Assembly (NCBI GenBank): GCA_903882345.1
Contig: CAIRWO010000194.1
Span: 1-19,978, forward strand
Direction: 5' to 3'
Origin: Candidatus Omnitrophota bacterium
Lineage (GTDB): Bacteria; Omnitrophota; Gorgyraeia; Gygaellales; Profunditerraquicolaceae
DNA length: 19,978 bases
Made by a program: the position numbers and the translations under genes. Below the pieces are notes generated by a model. The model was given only the letters and a program-made list of their open reading frames with translations, made no database searches and had not been told where the DNA came from. Positions 1 through 6,648 of the stretch are shown here, piece after piece; position 1 is the stretch's first letter; each line of letters begins with the position of its first letter.

Positions 1-542
1 GAATGTATTGCCCCGGATGCCTCCCAGGCAGTAGCGCCTTTTTTGATCAACCAGGAATGCGCGTCTTTGTCTCCGGCAGTAAAGAAGGAAATGTAGCCGA
101 AATGATAATACGCCTGAAAAAGCAATTTAGCCTTATCTTCCAGTTCTTCCGGCTTTGCCAGATACACCGGCTTTATCGTTAAAAGCGAATAACCAGCAAT
201 CAGCTTTTTTTCTTCTTCATTCAACTCTAGCTGAGAAAGAAACGTTTCCTTATCCAATAATTCCTTAAAACGGCTGAATAATTTCTTTTCTACGTCCTCT
301 GCTGAACGCTCTAACCTGGTCTCCACAAATTCCATATCGTTTACGATCAGGTCAAGCTTAGCGCTCTCCGGAGCAACTATCCCGTCTGCCTCAACCAATT
401 TTTCCTTGTCAATCACCACATCCGCCTGGATGTATACATGTGTTGGGGAATTAAACAGCTGCTTTATTGTTTCTACGCGGCTGTCGATAATATTGGCCTT
501 TCCTTGAGAAAAGCCGTCAATGCCAAAAATTCCGATTTTCAC
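1..542 (-). CDS. YchF/OLA1-related protein without a working GTPase domain (DUF933/TGS), 3' end cut by window edge
   Basis: It starts at a GTG (542-540) preceded by a good ribosome site (GAAAGGAAG, about 5 bases upstream). It stays open for 180 codons to the window edge, so the C-terminus is missing. Visible parts: an N-terminus like the YchF P-loop strand but degenerate (GIDGFSQGKA, where YchF has GLPNVGKST; the Walker A first glycine is Asp and the Ser/Thr after GK is Ala), then a helical stretch (about residues 50-125) matching the YchF coiled-coil region including a LLTIKP segment, then FFTAGDKDAHSWLIKKGATA and EASGAIHS, which match the YchF TGS/DUF933 region (FTAGxKE.RAW.I..G.TA...AGVIH). 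Switch I/II and the NxxE base-recognition stretch are absent. YchF proteins are ATPases/GTPases bound to ribosomes; this one probably keeps only the binding surfaces. It lies 51 bases after the EF-G-like gene, probably in the same transcript. Family assignment is firm; function is inferred. Confidence 0.72.
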   Translation of the reverse strand, partial: MKIGIFGIDGFSQGKANIIDSRVETIKQLFNSPTHVYIQADVVIDKEKLVEADGIVAPESAKLDLIVNDMEFVETRLERSAEDVEKKLFSRFKELLDKETFLSQLELNEEEKKLIAGYSLLTIKPVYLAKPEELEDKAKLLFQAYYHFGYISFFTAGDKDAHSWLIKKGATAWEASGAIH

Positions 543-593
543 TTGAGCTTCCTTTCTTTTATTTCAGTTAGAAAATATAAGGGCGGGTTTTAG

Positions 594-2525
594 TTATACC
601 TGCTCTTCCTTTTTTTGCTGCGCCTGATATTTGCTGATGATATTATTAGCAATTTTGGCGGGCACCTGTTCATAATGCAGGAATTTCATCGAAAAAGTTC
701 CCTTACCTTGAGTCATCGAACGCAGGTCATTGCCGTAGGTAAACATTTCCGCAAGCGGGACCTGGGCCTTTACAATGTTGGTTTTCCCTTTTACCTCCAT
801 ACCCAGCGGCCTGCCGCGGCGGGAGTTCAGGTCTCCGGAAACCTGACCGACAAATTCTTCCGGGATATAAACCTCGACTTCCATGATCGGTTCCAAGAGC
901 GCCGGATGCGCCTCCATTGTCGCTTTCCTCAATGCCATTGACCCGGCAATCTGGAATGCCATATCAGAGGAATCAACCTCATGATAAGAGCCGTCTTGCA
1001 AAACAACCTGTAAATCCACTACCGGATAGCCGGCAACCACGCCTTCGGACATTGCCTGGCGCACGCCTTTTTCTACAGAAGGGATAAAATTCCTCGGGAT
1101 CGCGCCGCCGAAAACCTTATCCACAAATTCAAAACCCTTACCCGGCTCAAGCGGCCTTACCTCTATCCAGACATCGCCGTATTGGCCGCGGCCTCCGGAC
1201 TGGCGCTTGTATTTGCCTTGCATGCGCACTGATTTGGTAACTGTTTCCTTATAAGGGATTTTGGGCGTTCCGAGGTCAACTTCGACATTAAACCTCTTCT
1301 TCAGCCGACCAACCGCCACATTTAAATGCAGGTCGCCCAGGCCGGAAATGATCTCTTCTTTGGTTTCCGCGTCACGGTATACTTTTATCGTCGGGTCTTC
1401 AGCCATTAACTTGGCCGTAGCCTGGGAAATTTTTTCTTCATCCAGCCGTGAACGCGGCTTGACCGAAGCAGACATCATCGGCTCAGGAAATACCATCGGC
1501 TTAAATACCACCGGATGCGCCTGCTCACAGAGAGAATCAGAGGTATGCGTCTGTTTTAATTTAGGTATTGCGACGATATCCCCGCAATCCGCCAGTTCTA
1601 CCTGCCGCTGTTCCTTACCTTGCAGCAAATATAACTGCCCGAAACGTTCCGATATCTTCTGTGTATTATTATAAAAGGAAGAGTTTGCCGCGAGTTTCCC
1701 AGAAAAGATCCTCACTAAACTTAACTGTCCGACATAAGGGTCGATTATGCTCTTAAATACAAAACCTGAAAACGGCGAATCCGGATTTAAGGTTATTTGG
1801 CCTTCGCTAAGTTCGGGAACAGGCCGCTCATCTGGCGAGACAAAATAATTTTTTATTGCCTCGAGTAGGCCTTCTATGCCCGTATCTTTTATGCTTGAGC
1901 CGAAAATTATCGGGAAGATCTTCGCGCTGGCAACTGCCTTGCGTAAACCTGCGTTTACCTCTTCGTTGGACAAGCTTCCGGCGGCGAGGTATTTTTCCAA
2001 CAGCGCGTCGTCGCTCTCGGCAACCAGCTCGGTTAATTCTACGCCGTCATCAAGGGCGATCGCCTTCTTGGAAAGCGCGGTCTTGATATCAGCGATGACC
2101 TTATTGCGGTCAATGCCTTCGTTATCCGACTTATTTACAAAAATGATCCGCGGCATGGCCAATTCTTCGGCAAGATCCCAGGCCTTTTCCGTACCGAGCT
2201 GCACGCCTTCTACGGCATCGATCACAACCACCGCGTTATCAACTGCGCGGATACCGGCGATAACTTCGCCGTAGAAATCAATATAACCCGGTGAATCGAT
2301 GATCTGGATGCGCGTATCCTGAAAATTACAGAACATAAAACTGTCGTTGATGGAAATTTTACGCTCGATCTCGTCCCAACCGTAATCGCTGACGGTATTT
2401 CCTTCCGCGACGCTTCCTTTGCGGCTGGTAGCTTTACAGCGGTAGAGTATGTTTTCTGCTAAGGTGGTCTTTCCTGATTGCGAATGCCCCAAAAGGATGA
2501 TACTGCGTTTATTCTTAGCGTCCAT
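594..2525 (-). CDS. Elongation factor G-like GTPase (EF-G2/FusA2 type)
   Basis: 643 residues, shorter than canonical EF-G (about 690-700). GTPase motifs are present: P-loop GHSQSGKT (13-20), DSPGYIDF (77-84) and NKSD (131-134), followed by EF-G domains II-V. The later part carries typical EF-G text such as SGGRGQYGDVWIEVRP and the domain V segment near GDLNSRRGRPLGME. Two canonical features differ: switch I reads ERKISI where EF-G has RGITI, and the catalytic His of DTPGHVDF is Tyr81. Both changes fit the EF-G2/FusA2-like subfamily, whose members are thought to be poor GTPases or to act outside normal translocation. The ATG has a strong Shine-Dalgarno (AAGGAG, 10 bases upstream) and lies about 70 bases after a near-consensus promoter. 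It is probably co-transcribed with the YchF-like gene. It is unlikely to be the housekeeping fusA, since no rpsL, rpsG or tuf is nearby. Confidence 0.9.
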   Translation of the reverse strand: MDAKNKRSIILLGHSQSGKTTLAENILYRCKATSRKGSVAEGNTVSDYGWDEIERKISINDSFMFCNFQDTRIQIIDSPGYIDFYGEVIAGIRAVDNAVVVIDAVEGVQLGTEKAWDLAEELAMPRIIFVNKSDNEGIDRNKVIADIKTALSKKAIALDDGVELTELVAESDDALLEKYLAAGSLSNEEVNAGLRKAVASAKIFPIIFGSSIKDTGIEGLLEAIKNYFVSPDERPVPELSEGQITLNPDSPFSGFVFKSIIDPYVGQLSLVRIFSGKLAANSSFYNNTQKISERFGQLYLLQGKEQRQVELADCGDIVAIPKLKQTHTSDSLCEQAHPVVFKPMVFPEPMMSASVKPRSRLDEEKISQATAKLMAEDPTIKVYRDAETKEEIISGLGDLHLNVAVGRLKKRFNVEVDLGTPKIPYKETVTKSVRMQGKYKRQSGGRGQYGDVWIEVRPLEPGKGFEFVDKVFGGAIPRNFIPSVEKGVRQAMSEGVVAGYPVVDLQVVLQDGSYHEVDSSDMAFQIAGSMALRKATMEAHPALLEPIMEVEVYIPEEFVGQVSGDLNSRRGRPLGMEVKGKTNIVKAQVPLAEMFTYGNDLRSMTQGKGTFSMKFLHYEQVPAKIANNIISKYQAQQKKEEQV

Positions 2526-2603
2526 ATTAGCACACTCCTTGTAAAGAGGATTGTTTAATAGAGGGAGAAAAGACTATCAATATCAGCAAGTTAGGTTATT
2601 TTT

Positions 2604-2632
2604 ATTATATAATACGAAAAAGGAGGGGTCAA
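2604..2632 (-). promoter_or_regulatory. Near-consensus sigma70 promoter for the EF-G-like gene
   Basis: On the minus strand, TTGACC (2632-2627), a 17-base spacer and a perfect TATAAT (2609-2604). Transcription should start near 2597, giving a leader of about 70 bases before the ATG at 2525. It lies just past the kamA stop codon (2652), so the EF-G-like/YchF-like pair can be transcribed independently of the kamA operon. No terminator is apparent between kamA and this promoter. Confidence 0.75.
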
Positions 2633-2651
2633 GGAATAAAAACCGCTGAAT

Positions 2652-3836
2652 TTACTCCAGGTATGTGTAGATCTTTCCCTTATAATTGCGTAAAACGTAT
2701 TTTCCCTTTGCCTGGGAAAGGATATAGTTCGGCCCCACAGGGATCTTACCGCCGCCGCCCGGGCCGTCAATGACATAGGTAGGTACGGCGTAGCCGGAGG
2801 TGTGACCGCGCAGCTTTTCCATAATGTTGATCCCCACTGCCACGGGAGTCCGGAAATGCTGTGTCCCTTTTACGGGGTCGCACTGGTAGATATAATACGG
2901 CCTTACCCTGATCTGCAGCAGTTCCTGTACAAGCTTTCTCATAACATAGGGACGGTCATTGATCCCTTTTAAAAGCACCGACTGGCTGCCTAAGGGGATG
3001 CCTGCGTCCGAAAGCATGTCACAGGCGATCTTACAGCGTTTGGTGATCTCCTTGGGATGATTAAAGTGTATGCTCATCCAAATTGGTGAATATTTCTTCA
3101 GCATCGTTACCAGGTTTTCCGTGATCCGCTGCGGTAGGGTAACGGGCACCCGGGTACCGATACGTAAAAATTCCACATGAGAGATCGCGCGTATTTTTTG
3201 GATCAGGCTCTCCAGCTGCTCGTCTTCCAGCGTCAGGGGGTCACCTCCGGAAATAAGCACGTCTCTGATCTTACGGTTGGCTTTTATGTATTCGATGGCC
3301 GCATCAAAACGTCCGGGGGAATCTGTTTCTTCGCTTGCGTGTTCCCCAACCAGCCGCCTTCTGGTGCAGTGGCGGCAATACATCGCGCAGTGATCGGTAG
3401 CCAAAAGCAGCACCCTATCGGGATACCTGTGGACAAGGTGCGGCGCAGGAGAATCCCTGTCTTCGGCGCAGGGATCAACCATCTCGTGCGGAGAAACCAC
3501 GAATTCTGTATTTACGGGAACAGCCTGCCTGCGTAGAGGGCAATTGGGATCTTCAGGATCGATCAAGGTCGCCCAGTAAGGGGTGATTGCCAAGGAAAGC
3601 ATTCCGCTTGCTTTTTTCAAGCCTGCTTCCTCTTCGGGAGTCAGTTTAATAATCTGCGCAAGTTCTTCTCTTGTGCGTATACGGTGTTTTATCTGCCAAT
3701 GCCAGTCTTCCCAATCCAGGGGGTTAACGTCTTTATATAAACTTATCTGCTGGTAATCAAGAGACTTTCTTGTCTGGCGGGGTTGGGCAATAACTTCCTG
3801 CTGCGCCTTTGCTTCAACCGTCAATAGATTATTCAA
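2652..3836 (-). CDS. kamA: L-lysine 2,3-aminomutase (radical SAM, PLP)
   Basis: 394 residues. It converts L-lysine to beta-lysine using S-adenosylmethionine, a [4Fe-4S] cluster and pyridoxal phosphate. Cluster cysteines are C150-x3-C154-x2-C157 (CAMYCRHC), followed by the GGDPLTL segment. PLP lysine is K364 in GPGGGGK. D320 (YIYQCD) and D357 (YVID) lie 37 apart, with D357 7 before the PLP lysine, the same spacing as the two substrate-ammonium-binding aspartates (D293, D330) and K337 of the clostridial enzyme. Glutamate 2,3-aminomutases lack these aspartates, so lysine is the predicted substrate. The start codon is TTG, with a strong GAGGAGG ribosome site 9 bases upstream. It is the last gene after two ATP-grasp genes (18-base gap). 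No acetyltransferase (ablB), the usual partner for the osmolyte acetyl-beta-lysine, is adjacent. Supplying beta-lysine for EF-P modification is an alternative role, though the protein is longer than EpmB and no EF-P gene is visible. Confidence 0.92.
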   Translation of the reverse strand: MNNLLTVEAKAQQEVIAQPRQTRKSLDYQQISLYKDVNPLDWEDWHWQIKHRIRTREELAQIIKLTPEEEAGLKKASGMLSLAITPYWATLIDPEDPNCPLRRQAVPVNTEFVVSPHEMVDPCAEDRDSPAPHLVHRYPDRVLLLATDHCAMYCRHCTRRRLVGEHASEETDSPGRFDAAIEYIKANRKIRDVLISGGDPLTLEDEQLESLIQKIRAISHVEFLRIGTRVPVTLPQRITENLVTMLKKYSPIWMSIHFNHPKEITKRCKIACDMLSDAGIPLGSQSVLLKGINDRPYVMRKLVQELLQIRVRPYYIYQCDPVKGTQHFRTPVAVGINIMEKLRGHTSGYAVPTYVIDGPGGGGKIPVGPNYILSQAKGKYVLRNYKGKIYTYLE

Positions 3837-3854
3837 CTAACCCTTCCTCCTCTT

Positions 3855-4877
3855 TTAATTATGCCGGCTAATTTCCTTTTTTCCAAAATAGCGCTCCCGC
3901 GCGCTCATCAGTATCGCGTCTATAAGCTCATCGTATTTCATCCCCGCGGCATAGGCCATGATCGGAAAATTAGATTCTTTAGGATCAAGGCCCGGCAGGG
4001 GATTTATCTCCAGGACATAAGGCACGTTATCTTTATCCAGCCTGATATCCGTACGGGATATATCAAAACAGCCGACTGCCTGGTGTGTCCTGATCGCAAT
4101 TTCCTTTACTTTAGCCTCGGTCTCTTGATCCAAGCGCGCCGGGCAATAAAACGTGGGCACCAGGCCCAACTCGGCGTTACCCTGGAATTCTTTCATCCGC
4201 CAACTGTAGAAATATTCGCCGCTTTTTATACAGGCGGCAAAATCGATCTCCAAAATCGGCAGCGCCGTAACTTTGCCGTTTTCAAGGACCCCCACCGTCA
4301 ATTCCTTACCGTGGATGAACTCCTCAACCAGCACTTCTTGTTTATACATATTTATGAGTTCTTTGACCTTCTCGTACAGGGCATCTTTAGAATTCACGAC
4401 ATTGGAGGCGTTTATACCCTTGGCTGAACCTTCACAATTGGGTTTTACGATAATCGGGAATTTCAACGCCGGGTCGAGTTCTTCGCTGCCCTTGGAAAAA
4501 ACCTGGAACAACGGCGTAGGGATGCTTTCCGCTTTCAGGATTTTCTTGGTAACCGCCTTATTCAGGGCCAAGGCTAGAGAAAACGTATTTGATCCGGTAT
4601 AAGGAATATTCAGGTAATCCAGTATGGCGGGGATCTCCGATTCGCGGAATTTACCGGACTTGCCCTCGGCGATATTAAAGACCATGTCTACCATGTTCTT
4701 CTTAAAATAGGTGAAGAGGTTTGCCTCGCAGGCATTGACCGCGTGTACTTCATGGCCGCGGTTGCGGATCGCGCCGATGATCGCGTTTATCGTCTCCTGC
4801 GAATCGAATTCGGAAAAATAATCCGCAGGTTTTGTTTCGTCTTTTTCCTTTAAATTATAAGTCAATGCGATTTTCAT
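3855..4877 (-). CDS. ATP-grasp ligase of the D-Ala-D-Ala-ligase superfamily, second copy
   Basis: 340 residues. ATP-grasp landmarks match Ddl enzymes: VFNIAEG (66-72 region), ATP lysine K145 in IVKPNCEGSAKG, EEFIHGKELTVG (185-196), R275 and D277, and metal ligands E290 and N292 in LEINPLPG. It should activate a carboxylate as acyl phosphate and join it to an amine. It is probably not the cell-wall Ddl: the N-terminal GGxSxEhxVS signature is absent (here TYNLK...FDSQETI), and the segment after EINPLPG reads LDPKESNFP rather than the Ddl-type TxxSLxP that helps bind D-Ala. The ATG follows the stop of the upstream ATP-grasp gene directly (TAA-ATG, no gap) with no clear ribosome site, so translation is probably coupled. 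Together with kamA this suggests ligation of beta-lysine or another amino acid; the substrate is unknown. Confidence 0.85.
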   Translation of the reverse strand: MKIALTYNLKEKDETKPADYFSEFDSQETINAIIGAIRNRGHEVHAVNACEANLFTYFKKNMVDMVFNIAEGKSGKFRESEIPAILDYLNIPYTGSNTFSLALALNKAVTKKILKAESIPTPLFQVFSKGSEELDPALKFPIIVKPNCEGSAKGINASNVVNSKDALYEKVKELINMYKQEVLVEEFIHGKELTVGVLENGKVTALPILEIDFAACIKSGEYFYSWRMKEFQGNAELGLVPTFYCPARLDQETEAKVKEIAIRTHQAVGCFDISRTDIRLDKDNVPYVLEINPLPGLDPKESNFPIMAYAAGMKYDELIDAILMSARERYFGKKEISRHN

Positions 4878-5867
4878 TTAATTCAAATTATATCTTTTTA
4901 AAGCGCTGTTAAGTATCCTGCCGATAATCTGTTCATAAGTAAAGCCAACCTGCTTGGCCACCAGCGGAAAAACGTCCTCTGTGGACAAAGACGGTAAAGG
5001 ATTTATTTCCAGGACATAGGGATTACCGTCATTATCCACCCGGAAATCAACCCTTCCGAAATCCCGGCATTCCACGGCATTGTAAGTTTTTAAGGCGAGC
5101 TCTGAAATCTTTTTGTTCAGGCCTGCATCTATGCGTGCCGGGCAGGTATATTCCAGGCGGTTAGAGGTAATGCGCGCAAAGGTATAAAATTTATCGTTCA
5201 ACTTCAATTTACCGTCTATCTTGATCTGCACAATAGGCAATACCTCCGGAGGGTCGTTGCCTACGACTGCCACGGTAAATTCCTGCCCGGAAATAAATTC
5301 TTCGATAAGCGCGGGTTGTTTGTAGGTATTGATGATATACTCTGCCTGTTTTCTTAGTTCTTCGGCATTTTCCACGCGCGAATTTTCGCTTAAACCCTTA
5401 GAAGAACCTTCGAAACGCGGTTTCACAATGAGAGGGAATTTAAGATGGTCTGTATCGGTGAGGGAATCCGTATTTTTTATCTCGAGGAATTTCGGTGTAG
5501 GGATGTTGTCGGCGATAAAAATCTTTTTCGCCATGATTTTGTCGAGGGTGAGGGAGAGAGTCATCGCGTCGGCGCCGACAAAGGGGATACCAGCCATTTC
5601 CAGCAAAATCGGCACCTGCGATTCGCGGTTCCTGCCGGAAATGCCCTCCGAAATATTAAATACGATATCGACCTCAAGGCTGTTCATTTTTTCCAGGAGG
5701 TTTGCGGCGTTACCGATTTTTTTTACCTTGAACCCCTGTGATTTAATTGCGTTCGCGATTACGCCTATCGTTGAAGGATGATCAAACTCCGCATTGGCAT
5801 CAGGAGGATCGCCCGCTTTAAATTCATAATCCGTTTTTAAATCGTAGGTCAGGCCGACAGTTTTCAT
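4878..5867 (-). CDS. ATP-grasp ligase of the D-Ala-D-Ala-ligase superfamily, first copy
   Basis: 329 residues, clearly a paralogue of the next gene: both share TYxLK, a D/EFDxxxTI segment near residue 30, VFNI.EG.SG..RES, PxPGA/VGSNT-type loops and CPAR.D before the metal site. Catalytic landmarks are K149 in IVKPRFEGSSKG, EEFISGQEFTVA (189-200), R272, D274, E287 and N289 (LEINPLP). As in its partner, the Ddl N-terminal and C-terminal substrate signatures are not seen, so a non-cell-wall ligase is likely. The start has no Shine-Dalgarno: TTATTTTTTA lies directly before ATG. The start overlaps the TGA of a tiny upstream reading frame (ATGA), and a terminator-like hairpin ends just before it. 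Both facts imply that its expression depends on what happens in the leader. Product and substrate cannot be named from sequence alone. Confidence 0.85.
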   Translation of the reverse strand: MKTVGLTYDLKTDYEFKAGDPPDANAEFDHPSTIGVIANAIKSQGFKVKKIGNAANLLEKMNSLEVDIVFNISEGISGRNRESQVPILLEMAGIPFVGADAMTLSLTLDKIMAKKIFIADNIPTPKFLEIKNTDSLTDTDHLKFPLIVKPRFEGSSKGLSENSRVENAEELRKQAEYIINTYKQPALIEEFISGQEFTVAVVGNDPPEVLPIVQIKIDGKLKLNDKFYTFARITSNRLEYTCPARIDAGLNKKISELALKTYNAVECRDFGRVDFRVDNDGNPYVLEINPLPSLSTEDVFPLVAKQVGFTYEQIIGRILNSALKRYNLN

Positions 5868-5926
5868 TTAAAAAATAAGGGCTCCCTTAATTCTTGAGCC
5901 CTCGGTTTCTTCCCCAATTTTTCCAA
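5864..5926 (-). CDS. Tiny lysine-rich reading frame, candidate leader peptide or small peptide
   Basis: Twenty codons from a TTG at 5926, or 27 from a TTG at 5947; the stop TGA overlaps the ATP-grasp ATG as ATGA. The peptide contains KLGKKPRAQELREP and ends LFFK. Lys codons make up 4 of 20 (6 of 27 in the long form) and cluster just before the terminator-like hairpin, which the frame reads through. A GGAGG (5945-5941) lies 14 bases before the shorter start, which is rather far. The longer start has GGTGAT about 5 bases upstream. Reasons to believe it: the overlap with a start lacking its own ribosome site, and a protein-like composition. Reasons for doubt: its size, non-ATG start and the overlapping hairpin. 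It could be an attenuation leader peptide, a coupling frame, or a peptide substrate of the neighbouring ligases. Confidence 0.4.
   Translation of the reverse strand: MEKLGKKPRAQELREPLFFK
5870..5903 (-). terminator. Terminator-like hairpin in the ATP-grasp/kamA leader (possible attenuator)
   Basis: On the minus strand GGGCTC (5901-5896) pairs with GAGCCC (5884-5879) around an 11-base loop. A further A-T and a G-T pair extend the stem to 8. The stem is followed by TTATTTTTT (5878-5870), and the ATG of the ATP-grasp gene starts at 5867. No promoter can fit between this terminator and the ATG, so the downstream operon must be transcribed through it. That is the layout of an attenuator. It could also simply end rex transcripts, with read-through feeding the operon. 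Confidence 0.65.
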
Positions 5927-5987
5927 TTTTATTAATTTACCCTCCAAAAAATATCACCCCGCAACAAAATGTTGTGCCGACATTATT

Positions 5988-6016
5988 TTTTTATCACAAT
6001 ATATTGTTTTTGTCAA
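5988..6016 (-). promoter_or_regulatory. Candidate promoter for the ATP-grasp/kamA operon, overlapping the rex stop
   Basis: Minus-strand TTGACA (6016-6011), a perfect -35, is followed after 17 bases by TAAAAA (5993-5988), or after 15 bases by TGT-GATAAA (5995-5990) as an extended -10. The -35 sits in a perfect inverted repeat with 7-base arms and a 5-base loop (6010-6028, TTGTCAA/TTGACAA) that overlaps the end of rex. A second palindrome, ACAATATATTGT (5996-6007), occupies the spacer. The palindromes may be binding sites for a regulator. The -10 is poor, so this is tentative. Confidence 0.4.
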
Positions 6017-6648
6017 GTGTTTTGACAAGATGATAAAAAATAGGTGAGATTGATCAACTGCATGGATAAATCAACGTTACGCAGCTTGACGTAAGAAGGT
6101 ACATTGAGCTTTATGGGCGCAAAATTCAATATCGCCCTCACCCCGGCAGCGATTAATTTGTCGGTTACAGCCTGCGCGGCCATGGGCGGAACAGCAACTA
6201 TCGCGATATTGATATTCAATTGTTTTACCACCCGGCTGATCCGCTCAGGGCTAAAAATTTTTACCCCCTTAAAGGTCTTTCCGATTTTGTCCGGGGCATT
6301 ATCAAATATCGCCACGATATCCAAACGCATCTGCCGGAACCCCTGGTAGGCAAATAAGGCGTTGCCTAAATTGCCCATCCCACAAAGGCAAAGGTTCCAT
6401 TTCTTTGCCAGCCCGAGTATCTGCCTTAGTTTGTCCCTGAGCTCCTCCGGCCGGTAACCTTTTCCCCGTTCGCCGAACTTACCGAAATAAGAAAGGTCTT
6501 TTCTTATCTGATGCGGGTTCATATCGAGAGATTTCGCCAGCTCCTCGGAATTGATCGTGGAATCCGGCCCCTTCTCCTTAACAAAATCTTCCAGGAACCT
6601 CAGGTAAACTGCGAGCCTGCTGATGGATATATCCGGCGGCTGTCTCAT
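6013..6648 (-). CDS. rex: Redox-sensing transcriptional repressor Rex
   Basis: 211 residues, normal for Rex. It is a cytoplasmic repressor that leaves DNA when NADH/NAD+ rises. The N-terminal winged helix (about 1-75) ends in the family signature QIRKDLSYFGKFG.RGKGY (47-65). The Rossmann fold begins with GMGNLG (90-95) for NAD(H), followed by the IFDNAPDKIG segment, and the C-terminal helix is the domain-swapped dimerisation helix. The ATG overlaps the stop of the UPF0280 gene (ATGA), so it is translated as the last gene of the M20-PAC2-HAD-UPF0280-rex run. I found no clear TTGTGAA-type Rex operator at the usual spacing near it. The targets are therefore not visible, though the adjacent ATP-grasp/kamA leader contains palindromes. 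Confidence 0.93.
   Translation of the reverse strand: MRQPPDISISRLAVYLRFLEDFVKEKGPDSTINSEELAKSLDMNPHQIRKDLSYFGKFGERGKGYRPEELRDKLRQILGLAKKWNLCLCGMGNLGNALFAYQGFRQMRLDIVAIFDNAPDKIGKTFKGVKIFSPERISRVVKQLNINIAIVAVPPMAAQAVTDKLIAAGVRAILNFAPIKLNVPSYVKLRNVDLSMQLINLTYFLSSCQNT

Noticed and set aside
2652..3836. Glutamate 2,3-aminomutase or EpmB
   Set aside because: D320 and D357 match the lysine enzyme's substrate aspartates at exact spacing, which the glutamate enzyme lacks. EpmB is shorter and usually accompanies EF-P genes.
3861..4427. 188-codon open frame on the plus strand
   Set aside because: It lies wholly opposite the ATP-grasp gene, shows no family signature, and its length reflects antisense codon bias. 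Other plus-strand frames across the window are rejected for the same reason.
3855..5867. Housekeeping D-alanine-D-alanine ligase (ddl)
   Set aside because: Catalytic ATP-grasp residues are present, but the N-terminal Ddl signature and the TxxSLxP-type substrate segment are not. No mur, ftsQ or ftsA genes are nearby, and there are two copies beside kamA.
5972..5999. TTGTG...CACAA pair resembling a Rex operator
   Set aside because: The half-sites are 18 bases apart over a 28-base span, whereas Rex sites are compact (about 16-18 bases in total), so spacing rules it out.
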